DNA from: Bacteroidota bacterium
GTDB taxonomy: Bacteria; Bacteroidota; Bacteroidia; Flavobacteriales_F; PHOS-HE28
Direction of reading: 5' to 3'
NCBI GenBank assembly: GCA_018267155.1
Contig: JAFDZE010000072.1
Location: forward strand, 1,800 to 65,799
Length of the DNA: 64,000 bases
The notes beneath the pieces were generated by a model. It was not told the origin of the DNA and did not search any database. It saw nothing but the letters and a program-made list of their open reading frames with translations. Position numbers and translations under genes: made by a program. Shown here piece after piece: positions 7,290 through 16,266 of this stretch (positions within the stretch are counted from its first letter, which is position 1; every line of letters begins with the position of its first letter).

Positions 7290-9176
7290 ATGCGTGCCCT
7301 GCTCGCCCTCAACCCCTATTTCCGCCGCTATTGGGGACGCATGGCGCTGGGCATCTTGTTCACCGCGCTCAGCAGCTTGTTCCAGATCTTCCAGCCGCAG
7401 GTGGTGCGCGAGGCCTTCGACCTCATCGGTACAAGCCTCGCTCTACGCGATCAACCGCTGGACCACGGGCACTTGGACGTTCCTGCCGAGATCAACAGTT
7501 GGGTCGGTTGGACCGGTATCGACCTGGACGCCCGGCTCAACGGAGCTGCCACTGATGAGGACAGGCGTACCAATGTGCGCTGGTTCGTCGCGTTCTATGC
7601 CCTGCTGTTCGTGGCTTTCACGCTGCTTCAAGGCTTCTTCATGTTCCTCATGCGCCAGACGATCATCGTGGTGAGCCGCCTGATCGAATACGACCTGAAG
7701 AACGACATTTTCGCCCACTATCAGCGGCTGGACCGCGGCTTCTACAAGGGCCACAGCACGGGGGACCTGATGAACCGCATCAGCGAGGACGTGGGCAAGG
7801 TGCGCATGTACATCGGTCCGGCCATCATGTACATCCTGGGCATGGTGGTGCTGAGCGTGATGATCGTGTGGGTGATGGTCGGGGTGAATGTGAAGCTCAC
7901 CCTGTGGGTGCTGGCACCACTCCCCCTGATGAGCATCGCCATTTATTACGTGAGCGACCTCATGAACAAGCGCGGCCTGGCGGTGCAGGCCCAGCAGAGC
8001 GTACTCAGCAGCCTAGCGCAGGAGAGCTTCAGCGGGATCCGGGTGATCAAGTCCTTCGCCCGGGAGAAGTTGGTCTTCGGGCGCTTCCGCGATGCGGCGC
8101 ACACTTATCGGGAACGAAGCCTGGACCAGGCCCGGGTGGACGCCATCTTCATGCCGGTGATCATGTTGCTGATCGGCCTGAGCACCGTACTGACCATTTT
8201 CGTGGGGGGGCTCATGGTGATCGATGGCAACAGTTCGGTCACGGTGGGCAACATCGCCGAGTTCACCATTTACGTGAACAAGCTGACCTGGCCCTTCGCC
8301 AGCCTGGGTTGGATCACCTCGCAGGTGCAGCAGGCCGCAGCCAGCATGCAACGCATCAACGAGTTCCTCGGTACGGCCCCCGTCATCAACCCCGGCCCGG
8401 TGAAGTCCAGCACCATCCGGGGAGAGATCACCTTCGAGCAGGTCTCCCTCACCTACCCTGAGACCGGGATCGAGGCACTGAAGGACGTGAGCTTCACCGT
8501 TCCCGTGGGCGGCACGCTGGCCATCACAGGCCGTACCGGGTGCGGCAAGACCACCATCGCGGGACTCATCGGGCGTTTGCACGACCCTACCACCGGCCGT
8601 GTGCTCATCGATGGTATTCCGATCCGGGAATACGACCTCGGCACGCTGCGTCGCCAGGTAGGTCAGGTGCCGCAGGATGTCTTCCTGTTCAGCGATACGA
8701 TCGACCGGAACATCGCTTTCGGGCTTCACGAGGAACTGTCGGCAACCGAACGCGAGACACGGATCCGCGCGGCCGCCGCCACCGCACATGTCCACCAGAA
8801 CATCATGGACTTTCCCAACGGGTACGGGACCATCTTGGGTGAACGGGGCGTCACCCTGAGCGGTGGCCAAAAGCAACGAGTGAGCATTGCCAGGGCCGTG
8901 GTGGGCGAGCCGCGCATCCTGGTATTCGACGACCCGCTCAGTGCGGTGGACACGGCCACGGAGGCGGCCATATTGAACTCCCTGGAAACGGTGATGGAAG
9001 GCCGCACTACCGTGATCATCAGCCATCGGATCAGCGCTGTGCAACGGGCCGACCGGGTGCTCGTGCTGGAGGATGGACGCATCGCCGAGCAGGGTACCCA
9101 TGCCGAACTTCTTGCGATGAGGGGCTTGTACGCCACCCTGCACGAGGAGCAGTTGTTGGAGGAGCAGCGGATCTGA
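7290..9176 (+). CDS. ABC transporter, fused membrane-ATPase exporter (MdlA/YheI-like)
   Basis: A 628-residue type IV ABC half-exporter. Six transmembrane helices fill about residues 15-330, then an ATPase domain with Walker A GRTGCGKTT (from 414), signature LSGGQKQR (from 523), Walker B ILVFDDPLSAVD and the H-loop ISHR. The residue after the Walker B aspartate is D548 instead of the catalytic glutamate, as in MdlA/YheI-type subunits that work in heterodimers with one weakened ATP site. No partner gene is adjacent. The substrate cannot be predicted. The ATG at 7290 places the first helix correctly; the longer open frame upstream is not protein-like. Confidence 0.93.
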   Translation: MRALLALNPYFRRYWGRMALGILFTALSSLFQIFQPQVVREAFDLIGTSLALRDQPLDHGHLDVPAEINSWVGWTGIDLDARLNGAATDEDRRTNVRWFVAFYALLFVAFTLLQGFFMFLMRQTIIVVSRLIEYDLKNDIFAHYQRLDRGFYKGHSTGDLMNRISEDVGKVRMYIGPAIMYILGMVVLSVMIVWVMVGVNVKLTLWVLAPLPLMSIAIYYVSDLMNKRGLAVQAQQSVLSSLAQESFSGIRVIKSFAREKLVFGRFRDAAHTYRERSLDQARVDAIFMPVIMLLIGLSTVLTIFVGGLMVIDGNSSVTVGNIAEFTIYVNKLTWPFASLGWITSQVQQAAASMQRINEFLGTAPVINPGPVKSSTIRGEITFEQVSLTYPETGIEALKDVSFTVPVGGTLAITGRTGCGKTTIAGLIGRLHDPTTGRVLIDGIPIREYDLGTLRRQVGQVPQDVFLFSDTIDRNIAFGLHEELSATERETRIRAAAATAHVHQNIMDFPNGYGTILGERGVTLSGGQKQRVSIARAVVGEPRILVFDDPLSAVDTATEAAILNSLETVMEGRTTVIISHRISAVQRADRVLVLEDGRIAEQGTHAELLAMRGLYATLHEEQLLEEQRI

Positions 9177-9403
9177 GGCTCTCTGGCCCCCTTGGTACCG
9201 GGCGCACATTGGGGGATGGCGCGGACCTATCGAAAGACCTGGCACCCGTCCATTGGTCCCCCGTTCGGATCGCCCAATGGCCTCCGATGCATGGTCTCCC
9301 GATGAGCCACTCGACCCGGTCTGACAGGCCCAGCCCGATCTCCGGACGATCACGACGGGGCTGCCGATCCTGACCGGAGTGCTCATCCATCAAGCCTTGT
9401 ACC

Positions 9404-9438
9404 GTGGGATCGCACCACGTTCCGGAGCGAGCGCTGAG
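9404..9438 (+). repeat. 35-nt direct repeat, copy 1
   Basis: It begins GTGGGATCGCACCACGTTCC and ends GCGCTGAG. It matches 9651-9685 with one mismatch. The pair brackets the hairpin repeat copies, as if they form a composite unit. Confidence 0.75.
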
Positions 9439-9450
9439 CACAGGAGTATG

Positions 9451-9475
9451 GCGCTTCGGCGGGTTCAGCGTGACA
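9451..9475 (-). repeat. Hairpin repeat, reverse arm
   Basis: GCGCTTCGGCGGGTTCAGCG followed by TGACA is the reverse arm of the element seen at 53-129, with two changes. Confidence 0.7.
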
Positions 9476-9525
9476 GTGGGGACAAGCGTGTCCAGGACCA
9501 CTGCTCTTGAAATCTCTCCATGAAC

Positions 9526-9590
9526 TGTCACGCTGAGCCCGCCGACTGCGCCTATGCGTAGCCGCTCCGGCGATGCGAGGAGCGCTACCA
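9526..9590 (+). repeat. Hairpin repeat, forward arm interrupted by 35 nt
   Basis: TGTCACGCTGAGCCCGCCGA (9526-9545) is the start of the forward arm, and AGCGCTACCA (9581-9590) is its continuation in other copies. The 35 nt between (9546-9580) are an insertion absent from the copies at 53 and 221. Confidence 0.7.
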
Positions 9591-9650
9591 CAAACCGATA
9601 TCGTTTACGAATACCCGATCCTCAGCTCGTTCAGTCCGCTGGCCTGCAGC

Positions 9651-9685
9651 GTGGGATCTCACCACGTTCCGGAGCGAGCGCTGAG
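9651..9685 (+). repeat. 35-nt direct repeat, copy 2
   Basis: One mismatch from copy 1 at 9404-9438. It ends just before the T-run (minus strand) of the terminator. Confidence 0.75.
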
Positions 9686-9688
9686 ATC

Positions 9689-9725
9689 AAAAAAAAGGAA
9701 CGCCCGGTGTTCGTCCGGGCGTTCC
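9689..9725 (-). terminator. Rho-independent terminator of the CUB-like T9SS gene
   Basis: A perfect 11-bp stem (9697-9707 with 9715-9725, GGAACGCCCGG) and 7-nt loop are followed on the minus strand by eight T. It lies 18 nt beyond the stop at 9744. Confidence 0.92.
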
Positions 9726-9743
9726 TGAAGGATCGTGCTCTAC

Positions 9744-12700
9744 TCAGTGCGCCACCTGCAACTGTTCGGTCTTCGACCAGTCGTCGGTGTACAGGCGTAC
9801 GGCATAGGTCCCGTTCGCCAGAACGCCCAGGTCAAAGCGCTCGGTCCGGGCCGCATTGGCGCTGAAGCGCTCGCTCATCACCAGGCGACCGGTCATGTCC
9901 AGCACATCCATGCTCACCAGACCTGTGAGCCCATCGGCGGTGCGCACGTACAACTCCCCGGTCGTGGGATTGGGGAACATGGCGAAGTGGTCCACCGTGA
10001 ACTCGTTCTCTCCCACCAATCCGCAACTCACGCTCCAGTATAGCGCCGGGGTGGCCTGTCCGGTGGCGCATGAGCCAGCTTGGCTGCTGATCACCAGCAC
10101 GGTAAGGGCGTTGGCCGGATTGCTGCTCGAAATGGACAGACCTCCGATCTGCCCACCCTGGTTGCCCATGTACACGATCTGCGCCGTGGTATCCAACCCG
10201 TTGTACACTTGGATGTAGTCGTTGACCAGAAGCTGCCCGTACTCGAAGGTGACCGTGATGGGGTCCGAGGTACCACTGGCGTACACGAACCATGCGGTAT
10301 CCGCATTGGAGTAGCAATACTCCTGGCCCACGGCATCGCATGCGAGGGTGACACAGCTATCGGGCGCCAAGAAATACGCAGGGCTCACCTGTTTGCACAA
10401 GGGGGTGTTCACGCTCTGCACGACCACATTCCCCGTTGCGCCCAAGGGGAAGGGTCCAACCGTGTACGTCCCGGTATGAACACCTGTAAGGGTGTCGCCA
10501 TTGAAGGTATTGCGGATGAGGAGATCCGTGGTGTTCTGGCCGAGGTCGGTCACATTCACATCAACCGAGAATCCATTGTGGATGCAATCGGGCACCATTT
10601 CGAAGGTGGCCGTGGGCGGGGTGCAGTCCAGGCAGTACACGTTCCAGATCCACTCGGTCATGCTACCGCTGGAACAAGAGATGCTCGGGTCAGAACTCAT
10701 TTCCATGTAGATCGAGTCGCCAATGCTGACCACGGTGGTATCCGTGAGGTTGGTCGTTAAGAAACCGTTCGTCCAGAGCAGGGTTCCCGTGTTGTCCGAT
10801 CCATCGTAGATGGACAGATGATCCCACGAGGCACTCTCGATGGTTCCTTGCAGGAACTGGATCACCAGTGGCGCGCCGCTCGTGCTGGTGTACAGCCAGT
10901 GGTGGAAATCGCTGAGTTGATAGCAGTAGCTGTCCTCGTAGATCACGGAGTCCGCGCAATCGATGATGATCGGGCAGAATGCATTCTCCAGGACACCGAG
11001 GTTCACGTTGCACAGGGAGTTGGAGTCGTTCACCAAGGTGAGCGTGACCGGTGTGCCAACGGGGAAGGGACCGGCGGTGTACGTGCCCGGCGCGGTGATC
11101 ACCGTGGGAGGCAGGCCGACGTCGTTCGTCAGGTCCACCGAGGGGTCGTTGCCCATCGCGGTCACATCCACCGACACGGACCAGATCTGCGCATCGCAAT
11201 CGGTGGTGATCTCCCCGACCGTGGCCGTAACGGGAGAACAGTCCAGGCAATCCACCGTCCACTGCCACATGGTCTGGTTCCCGGTCGCACAGGACACGCT
11301 GCCGTCGGAACTCATCACCATATAAATGGAACCACTCGGCGCGATCAGTGGCGGCAGGGTGGACAGGTCTGTACCACCGAACGTGTTCGTGAAGAGCAGG
11401 TTCCCCGTATTGTCCGTGCCGTCGTAGATGTCCAGATGGTCGAAACTCACGCTTTCGATGGTGCCCGCGCTGAAATCCAGCGCCAGGGGCAGGCCCTCGT
11501 TGTCCTGGTACAGCCATTGGTGCGAATCGCTGTTCAAATAGCAGTAACTCTGATCCAGGGCCGGGTTGGCACAAGGGATGATCAACGGGCAGAAGGCGTT
11601 CTCGAACACCCCCAGATCCACGTTGCAGAGCGCGTTGGCATCGTTCACCACGGTGAGGGTGATCGGAACCCCCACCGGGAAAGGACCTGCGGTGTACGAA
11701 CCCGGCGCACTCACCACGGTAGGCGGATAGCCCTGATCGTTCGCGATCTCCACTTGTGGATCGGTCCCGAGGTCGGAGATCTCCACGGAGATCGAGAAGA
11801 TCTGTCCGTCGCAATCGGTGGTCACCTGGCCGGCCGTGGCCGTGGGCGGCACACAATCGAGGCAGCCCACCACGTAATCCCACGGCAGCGCGCTGCCATC
11901 GGAACAACTGGTGAACTGGGTGGAGGTCAGTTTGAGCGTGAGTGCGAAGTCGGGGTTGGAGGAGGTGAAGAACATCCCGCTGAGGTCACCATTGGTGCCC
12001 GTTCCCTGATAGATGATCGGGGCTTGATCATTCAAGCCATCGTAAATGGTGAGCAGGTCCCCATCGAACTGGTAGATGCCACCGCTGTTGAACTGGAGGC
12101 GCACCGGGAACCCGTTGTTCCCCTGGAAGATCTGGATGAAGGTCTCGGAATTTCCGTAGCAGTATGAATACTGATCCGGACCACAACTGATGATCGGACA
12201 GGGGTAGTTGGTCAGCGGGCCCGAGCTCACGTTGCACAGGGAGTTGAGTTCATTCTCCAGAACCACCGTTACCGTGGTTCCTTGTGCGAAGGGACCCACG
12301 GTGTAGGAGCCCGTTGCGGTGGCCGTTACCACCGGCGCACCGCCCGTGTTGGTGATGTCGATCGACGGATCGGATCCCATGGCGGTAACATCCACCACCA
12401 CATTGAAGATCCCAAGTGCGCAGTCCAGATCGACAGCGAACGTGGCCTGTGGCTGTACGCAGTCCAGACAGCCCACCTGCCATGCCCAGGAAGTGAAACT
12501 GCCCGTGGAGCACGATACGCTGGCATCCGAACTCATCTGCATGAAGATGTTCGGGCCGGTGCTGATGGCCAGCACACCTGTGAGGTCCTGCGTGCTGAAG
12601 ACACCCGCGTGTGTGAACAGGATCGGGTATGAGTTGTCGGGACCATCGTAGATCGTGAGGTGGTCCCAGTTGTCGCTTTCGATCTGGCCTGCACTGAAAA

Positions 12701-12929
12701 TAAGCGCCAGTGAGGTGGTCCCATCAGAACTCGTGTACAGCCAGCTCTGCGAATCGCTGGGGCCATAGCAATAGGTCTCATCCAGCGGTGGCGCACCACA
12801 GGTGATGATGTTCTCCCCCGGGGGCGCTGCCGGTGGTGCCAGCGGAACGGGCAAGGGCACCAGGGCCATGGCCTTGAGGGTGAGCAGGGTGGAGCCTATC
12901 GCGGCCAAGCGTAACGTACGGACGTTCAT
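9744..12929 (-). CDS. Giant secreted protein: five CUB-like modules plus T9SS sorting domain
   Basis: A 1061-residue secreted protein with an N-terminal hydrophobic signal. Five cysteine-bounded CUB-like modules follow, each starting near a YCY motif (such as LDETYCYGPSDSQSWLY) and containing a D-x-L-x-IYDG core. Four linking Ig-like modules with the pattern DVTAMGSDPSIDITN ... YTVGPF and the CLDC linker separate them. The last 80 or so residues are a type A T9SS sorting domain (MFPNPTTGELYV, DMTGRLV, GTYAVRLY). It should be exported through the outer membrane and anchored or released. CUB-type folds bind glycans or proteins, so an adhesin role is an inference. It is a paralogue of the next gene upstream. 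Confidence 0.88.
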   Translation of the reverse strand: MNVRTLRLAAIGSTLLTLKAMALVPLPVPLAPPAAPPGENIITCGAPPLDETYCYGPSDSQSWLYTSSDGTTSLALIFSAGQIESDNWDHLTIYDGPDNSYPILFTHAGVFSTQDLTGVLAISTGPNIFMQMSSDASVSCSTGSFTSWAWQVGCLDCVQPQATFAVDLDCALGIFNVVVDVTAMGSDPSIDITNTGGAPVVTATATGSYTVGPFAQGTTVTVVLENELNSLCNVSSGPLTNYPCPIISCGPDQYSYCYGNSETFIQIFQGNNGFPVRLQFNSGGIYQFDGDLLTIYDGLNDQAPIIYQGTGTNGDLSGMFFTSSNPDFALTLKLTSTQFTSCSDGSALPWDYVVGCLDCVPPTATAGQVTTDCDGQIFSISVEISDLGTDPQVEIANDQGYPPTVVSAPGSYTAGPFPVGVPITLTVVNDANALCNVDLGVFENAFCPLIIPCANPALDQSYCYLNSDSHQWLYQDNEGLPLALDFSAGTIESVSFDHLDIYDGTDNTGNLLFTNTFGGTDLSTLPPLIAPSGSIYMVMSSDGSVSCATGNQTMWQWTVDCLDCSPVTATVGEITTDCDAQIWSVSVDVTAMGNDPSVDLTNDVGLPPTVITAPGTYTAGPFPVGTPVTLTLVNDSNSLCNVNLGVLENAFCPIIIDCADSVIYEDSYCYQLSDFHHWLYTSTSGAPLVIQFLQGTIESASWDHLSIYDGSDNTGTLLWTNGFLTTNLTDTTVVSIGDSIYMEMSSDPSISCSSGSMTEWIWNVYCLDCTPPTATFEMVPDCIHNGFSVDVNVTDLGQNTTDLLIRNTFNGDTLTGVHTGTYTVGPFPLGATGNVVVQSVNTPLCKQVSPAYFLAPDSCVTLACDAVGQEYCYSNADTAWFVYASGTSDPITVTFEYGQLLVNDYIQVYNGLDTTAQIVYMGNQGGQIGGLSISSSNPANALTVLVISSQAGSCATGQATPALYWSVSCGLVGENEFTVDHFAMFPNPTTGELYVRTADGLTGLVSMDVLDMTGRLVMSERFSANAARTERFDLGVLANGTYAVRLYTDDWSKTEQLQVAH

Positions 12930-12975
12930 GCGGTGATCGGTTTTCGGTGCGAGCCGTGTACTGGGCTAGACCGGG

Positions 12976-12983
12976 CGAATGTA
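12976..12983 (-). promoter_or_regulatory. Possible -7 box of the CUB-like gene
   Basis: TACATTCG on the minus strand matches TAnnTTTG at all but one position, 46 nt before the ATG at 12929. The same octamer precedes the M1 peptidase gene (28783-28790). Confidence 0.35.
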
Positions 12984-13048
12984 GTCAGCCGCACCGATCG
13001 CCCACTGGCCTTGATCGGGTCCAGTTATGAAGGCTGAGCCGGTACGTT

Positions 13049-16000
13049 TCAGTGCCGCAATTCCACCGCTGTCACCACGGACCGCGTGGTGGTGGATAAT
13101 CGCAGCGCGTACCGTCCATCGGCCAGCCCGCCCAGGTCCAGCAGCATCGCTCCGCCTGCATGGGGCAACGATCGTGTTTCCTGCACCTTTCGACCGGCCG
13201 GGTCGAACACCTCGGCCCGCACCACCTCGATGCCCGGCCATGGCACCATGACCTGGACCATACCGGTGCTGGGATTCGGGAAGAGCCCAACGGCCGTTCC
13301 ACCCGCCAGGTCCAGCCCGGTGAATCCACAGCCGACCGACCAGTGCAGTGCGGGGGTCGCCTCCCCCGTGGCGCAAGAACCCGTTCCGTCGCTCACGACC
13401 TGAACCAGCAACGCATTGTCCGGGTTGTTGCTCGTGAGGGAATACCCCGAAATGTCGCCACCGAAATTCCCCGCGTACACCAGTTGGGCGTCGGTGGTCA
13501 GTCCGTTGAAGACGCGGATCTGGTCCCCGGGCAGCAGTTGCCCACTGTTGAAGAAGATGGTCACCGGGACGCTCTCGCCACTCGTGTAGATGAACCAGAC
13601 CGTGTCCGCATCGGCGTAACAATGCTCCACCTGCAGCAGGTCGCAAGCCGTGATCACACAGGCCGCAGCGGGCAATGCGAGCTGCTCACTCACCGTACTG
13701 CAGAACGGATTGGATCCATTGATCACCGACACCTGCACCCCGACGCCCATGGGAATGGGACCGATGACCGTGTTGCCCAAGCCGATGCCGCTGAGCGTGT
13801 CCCCGCTCCATGAGTCGGTGATGAGCACGTCGTCCCCTGAACCCAGGCCGGTCACGTTCACATCAACGTTGTACCGGTTGTGCGGACAATCGGCGACCGT
13901 TCCGAACGTGGCCTGCGGATCCGTGCAACTGATGCAGCCCACCGTCCACACCCAGGGCGTCATGGCCCCACTGGCGCAGGACACACTGTAGTCCGAGGTC
14001 ATCCGCATGTAGAGCACGTTGCCCGTGCCTGCCACGGTGAGCCCGGCCAGTTGTTCGGTGCTGTTGAGCACGTGATCGTACAACACCGGGGCGGCCTGAT
14101 CGGGGCCGTCGTAGATGGTCAGATGGTCGTACGCCGCGTTCTCGATGGTGCCCGCGGAGAACACGATTCCCAGCGGTGATGCGCCCGAACTCTGGTAGAG
14201 CCATTGTTCGGTATCGTATTCCCCGTAGCAGTATGTATGTTCCTGCAGCGGGGCCTCACAATCCACGGGCGTGGCGCACACGGTGCCCAGGAAGGTACCC
14301 AGCGGCGCGGCACAAAGGACGTTCTCGGCGTTCATTACCCCAAGGGCAACGGGGACGCCCGCGAGGAACGGACCTGCCATGTACGAGCCCGCAGCCGTCA
14401 CCTCCACTGGTGGAAGACCCGCATCGTTGGTGATCAGCACCGTGTCCGCGGAACCCATATCCATGAGGTTGACCGGGACCGTGAAGCTCTGCGCGTCGCA
14501 ATCGATCGCCACATCCCCGGCCGTGGCCGTGGCCGTTTCGCAATCCAGGCAGTCCACCGTCCACACCCAGGATGTCATACTACCACTGGCACACGATACG
14601 CTGAGGTCGGAGGTCATGCGCATGAACAAGGACGTGCCTGTGCCCATCACCGTGAGGCCTGCCAATTGTTCGGTACCACCAAGCACGTGGTCGTACAATA
14701 TCGGCGCCGCCTGATCGGTACCGTCGTGGATCGTCAAATGGTCGTACGCGGCGTTCTCGATGGTACCTGCCGAGAATACGATACCCAGCGGGGCCGGGCC
14801 CGAACTCTGGTAAAGCCACTCTTCGGTATCGTACTCGCCGTAACAATAGGTCTGTTCCAATGGCGGCTCCTCGCAATCCACGATCGTGGCGCACATGGTG
14901 TTGATGAAGGATCCCAGGGATACGGAACAAAGGGTATTCTCCCCGTTCTCAAGCACGAGTGCCACAGGCGTTCCTATGGGGAAAGGTCCGGCCGTGTACA
15001 CACCCGTTCCGTTCACGTCCGTGGGTGGCAAACCCGCATCATTCGTGATCTGCAGCGCTTCGGCGGAACCCATGTCGGTCACGTTCACAAGCACCGAGAA
15101 TCCCTGCGCTCCACAATCGGTCTCCACCTCCCCCACTGTTGCGGAGGCCGGTTCACAGTCCAGGCAGCCCACGGTATAGTTCCATTCCGGGGTCAACCCG
15201 CCATCGGTGCAACTGAAACTGCTGTTCGACGTGAAACGGATGGTGAGCGCGTGGTCGGGATTGGTGGACGTTACGGTGATCCCGGTGAGGTCCCCGTTGT
15301 TGCCGATGCCCGAGAAGAGCACTGGATCCTGCGGTGTGAAGCCGTCGTGGATGGTGAGCGGATCATTGCCCGTGTTGGTCACCATGCCGCTGGTGAAGGT
15401 GATCCGCAACGGATAGCCCTGATCGCCTTGGAAGGTCTGTATGAGATACGCGTTGTTCGGGTAGCAGTAGGTGTAGGTCTCGGGGCCGCAGCCCACGATC
15501 GCGCATCCACCATTGGTCAGGTCGTTCATCGCCACGTTGCAGCCCGGATTCCCCGCGTGCATCACCACCAGATCAACGATCGCGCCGAACGGGAAAGGCC
15601 CGATGCTGTACGTGCCGGTCTGCAAGCCCCCGAGGTTGCTGGGGGCGCCATTGTTCACCGTCCAGTTCAATCCGACGGAAGGCGCATCGCCCAGGCTCTG
15701 CACCTCCACCTCCACACTGAACTGCTGGGCCCCGCAATCGTTGATGATGCTGGTGGAGGCCACAGGGGGATCGCAACCCGGGTTCGACATCAGGACCGTT
15801 GAAGCATGGCATACCTGCGCGGTGTTGCACAGGCTGTCGGTGTTCCAATGGGCGAAAAGATCCTGTGCGGTGGTCGCCTCCACGGTCAGGGGCGAGTCCC
15901 CCTGCCCCACCACCGGTCCATCGTACGCGCCTTCGCGCACGGTCACCCAACCACCACCTCCGTAAATAAAGGTGTACGAGGCACTCGGGATGATCCCGGT

Positions 16001-16168
16001 CACCACCGCGAACTCCGTTTGCCAGCAACAGGTATGGATGGTGGTTGTTTGTCCTCCGGTGAGCGGCGTGATGGCGTTGGCGGGGTATTGTGATGTGTTG
16101 AGGCATTGTGCGTTCAACTGTGCGGAGAGCAGGATGAGCGCGATCGTCGCCAGCATGTGCTTTGGCAT
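13049..16168 (-). CDS. Giant secreted protein: four CUB-like modules plus T9SS sorting domain
   Basis: About 1039 residues from the chosen ATG; an ATG three codons upstream (16177) is equally possible. A signal peptide (MLATIALILLSAQLNAQ) is followed by an N-terminal beta-rich module (YTFIYGGGGWVTVREGAYDG). Four CUB-like modules with YCY starts and D-x-L-x-I-HDG/YDG cores follow, separated by Ig-like linkers. Modules 2 and 3 are almost identical (both contain FSAGTIENAAYDHLTI and EQLAGLTV), pointing to a recent internal duplication of about 613 bp. A T9SS sorting domain ends the protein (GLFPNPSTGMVQVMV, GRYALRLS). It is a paralogue of the neighbouring 9744-12929 gene and probably shares its surface or adhesion role. 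Confidence 0.87.
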   Translation of the reverse strand: MPKHMLATIALILLSAQLNAQCLNTSQYPANAITPLTGGQTTTIHTCCWQTEFAVVTGIIPSASYTFIYGGGGWVTVREGAYDGPVVGQGDSPLTVEATTAQDLFAHWNTDSLCNTAQVCHASTVLMSNPGCDPPVASTSIINDCGAQQFSVEVEVQSLGDAPSVGLNWTVNNGAPSNLGGLQTGTYSIGPFPFGAIVDLVVMHAGNPGCNVAMNDLTNGGCAIVGCGPETYTYCYPNNAYLIQTFQGDQGYPLRITFTSGMVTNTGNDPLTIHDGFTPQDPVLFSGIGNNGDLTGITVTSTNPDHALTIRFTSNSSFSCTDGGLTPEWNYTVGCLDCEPASATVGEVETDCGAQGFSVLVNVTDMGSAEALQITNDAGLPPTDVNGTGVYTAGPFPIGTPVALVLENGENTLCSVSLGSFINTMCATIVDCEEPPLEQTYCYGEYDTEEWLYQSSGPAPLGIVFSAGTIENAAYDHLTIHDGTDQAAPILYDHVLGGTEQLAGLTVMGTGTSLFMRMTSDLSVSCASGSMTSWVWTVDCLDCETATATAGDVAIDCDAQSFTVPVNLMDMGSADTVLITNDAGLPPVEVTAAGSYMAGPFLAGVPVALGVMNAENVLCAAPLGTFLGTVCATPVDCEAPLQEHTYCYGEYDTEQWLYQSSGASPLGIVFSAGTIENAAYDHLTIYDGPDQAAPVLYDHVLNSTEQLAGLTVAGTGNVLYMRMTSDYSVSCASGAMTPWVWTVGCISCTDPQATFGTVADCPHNRYNVDVNVTGLGSGDDVLITDSWSGDTLSGIGLGNTVIGPIPMGVGVQVSVINGSNPFCSTVSEQLALPAAACVITACDLLQVEHCYADADTVWFIYTSGESVPVTIFFNSGQLLPGDQIRVFNGLTTDAQLVYAGNFGGDISGYSLTSNNPDNALLVQVVSDGTGSCATGEATPALHWSVGCGFTGLDLAGGTAVGLFPNPSTGMVQVMVPWPGIEVVRAEVFDPAGRKVQETRSLPHAGGAMLLDLGGLADGRYALRLSTTTRSVVTAVELRH

Positions 16169-16266
16169 GTGTTGCATGGGCTTGTAGATGGTCGTGGGGG
16201 TCGGTGAATGGACTCCGGGAGGAAGGGCCAAGGTGCCCGAATATCGGTGGATAAGCGATCGGTGGC

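Larger units (their letters stand above)
9177..9743. other. Repeat-rich intergenic region between ABC exporter and CUB-like T9SS gene
   Basis: There is no gene here. It holds a reverse arm and an interrupted forward arm of the hairpin repeat (9451-9475, 9526-9590), a 35-nt direct repeat pair (9404-9438 and 9651-9685, one mismatch), and the terminator of the minus-strand gene (9689-9725). Confidence 0.7.
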
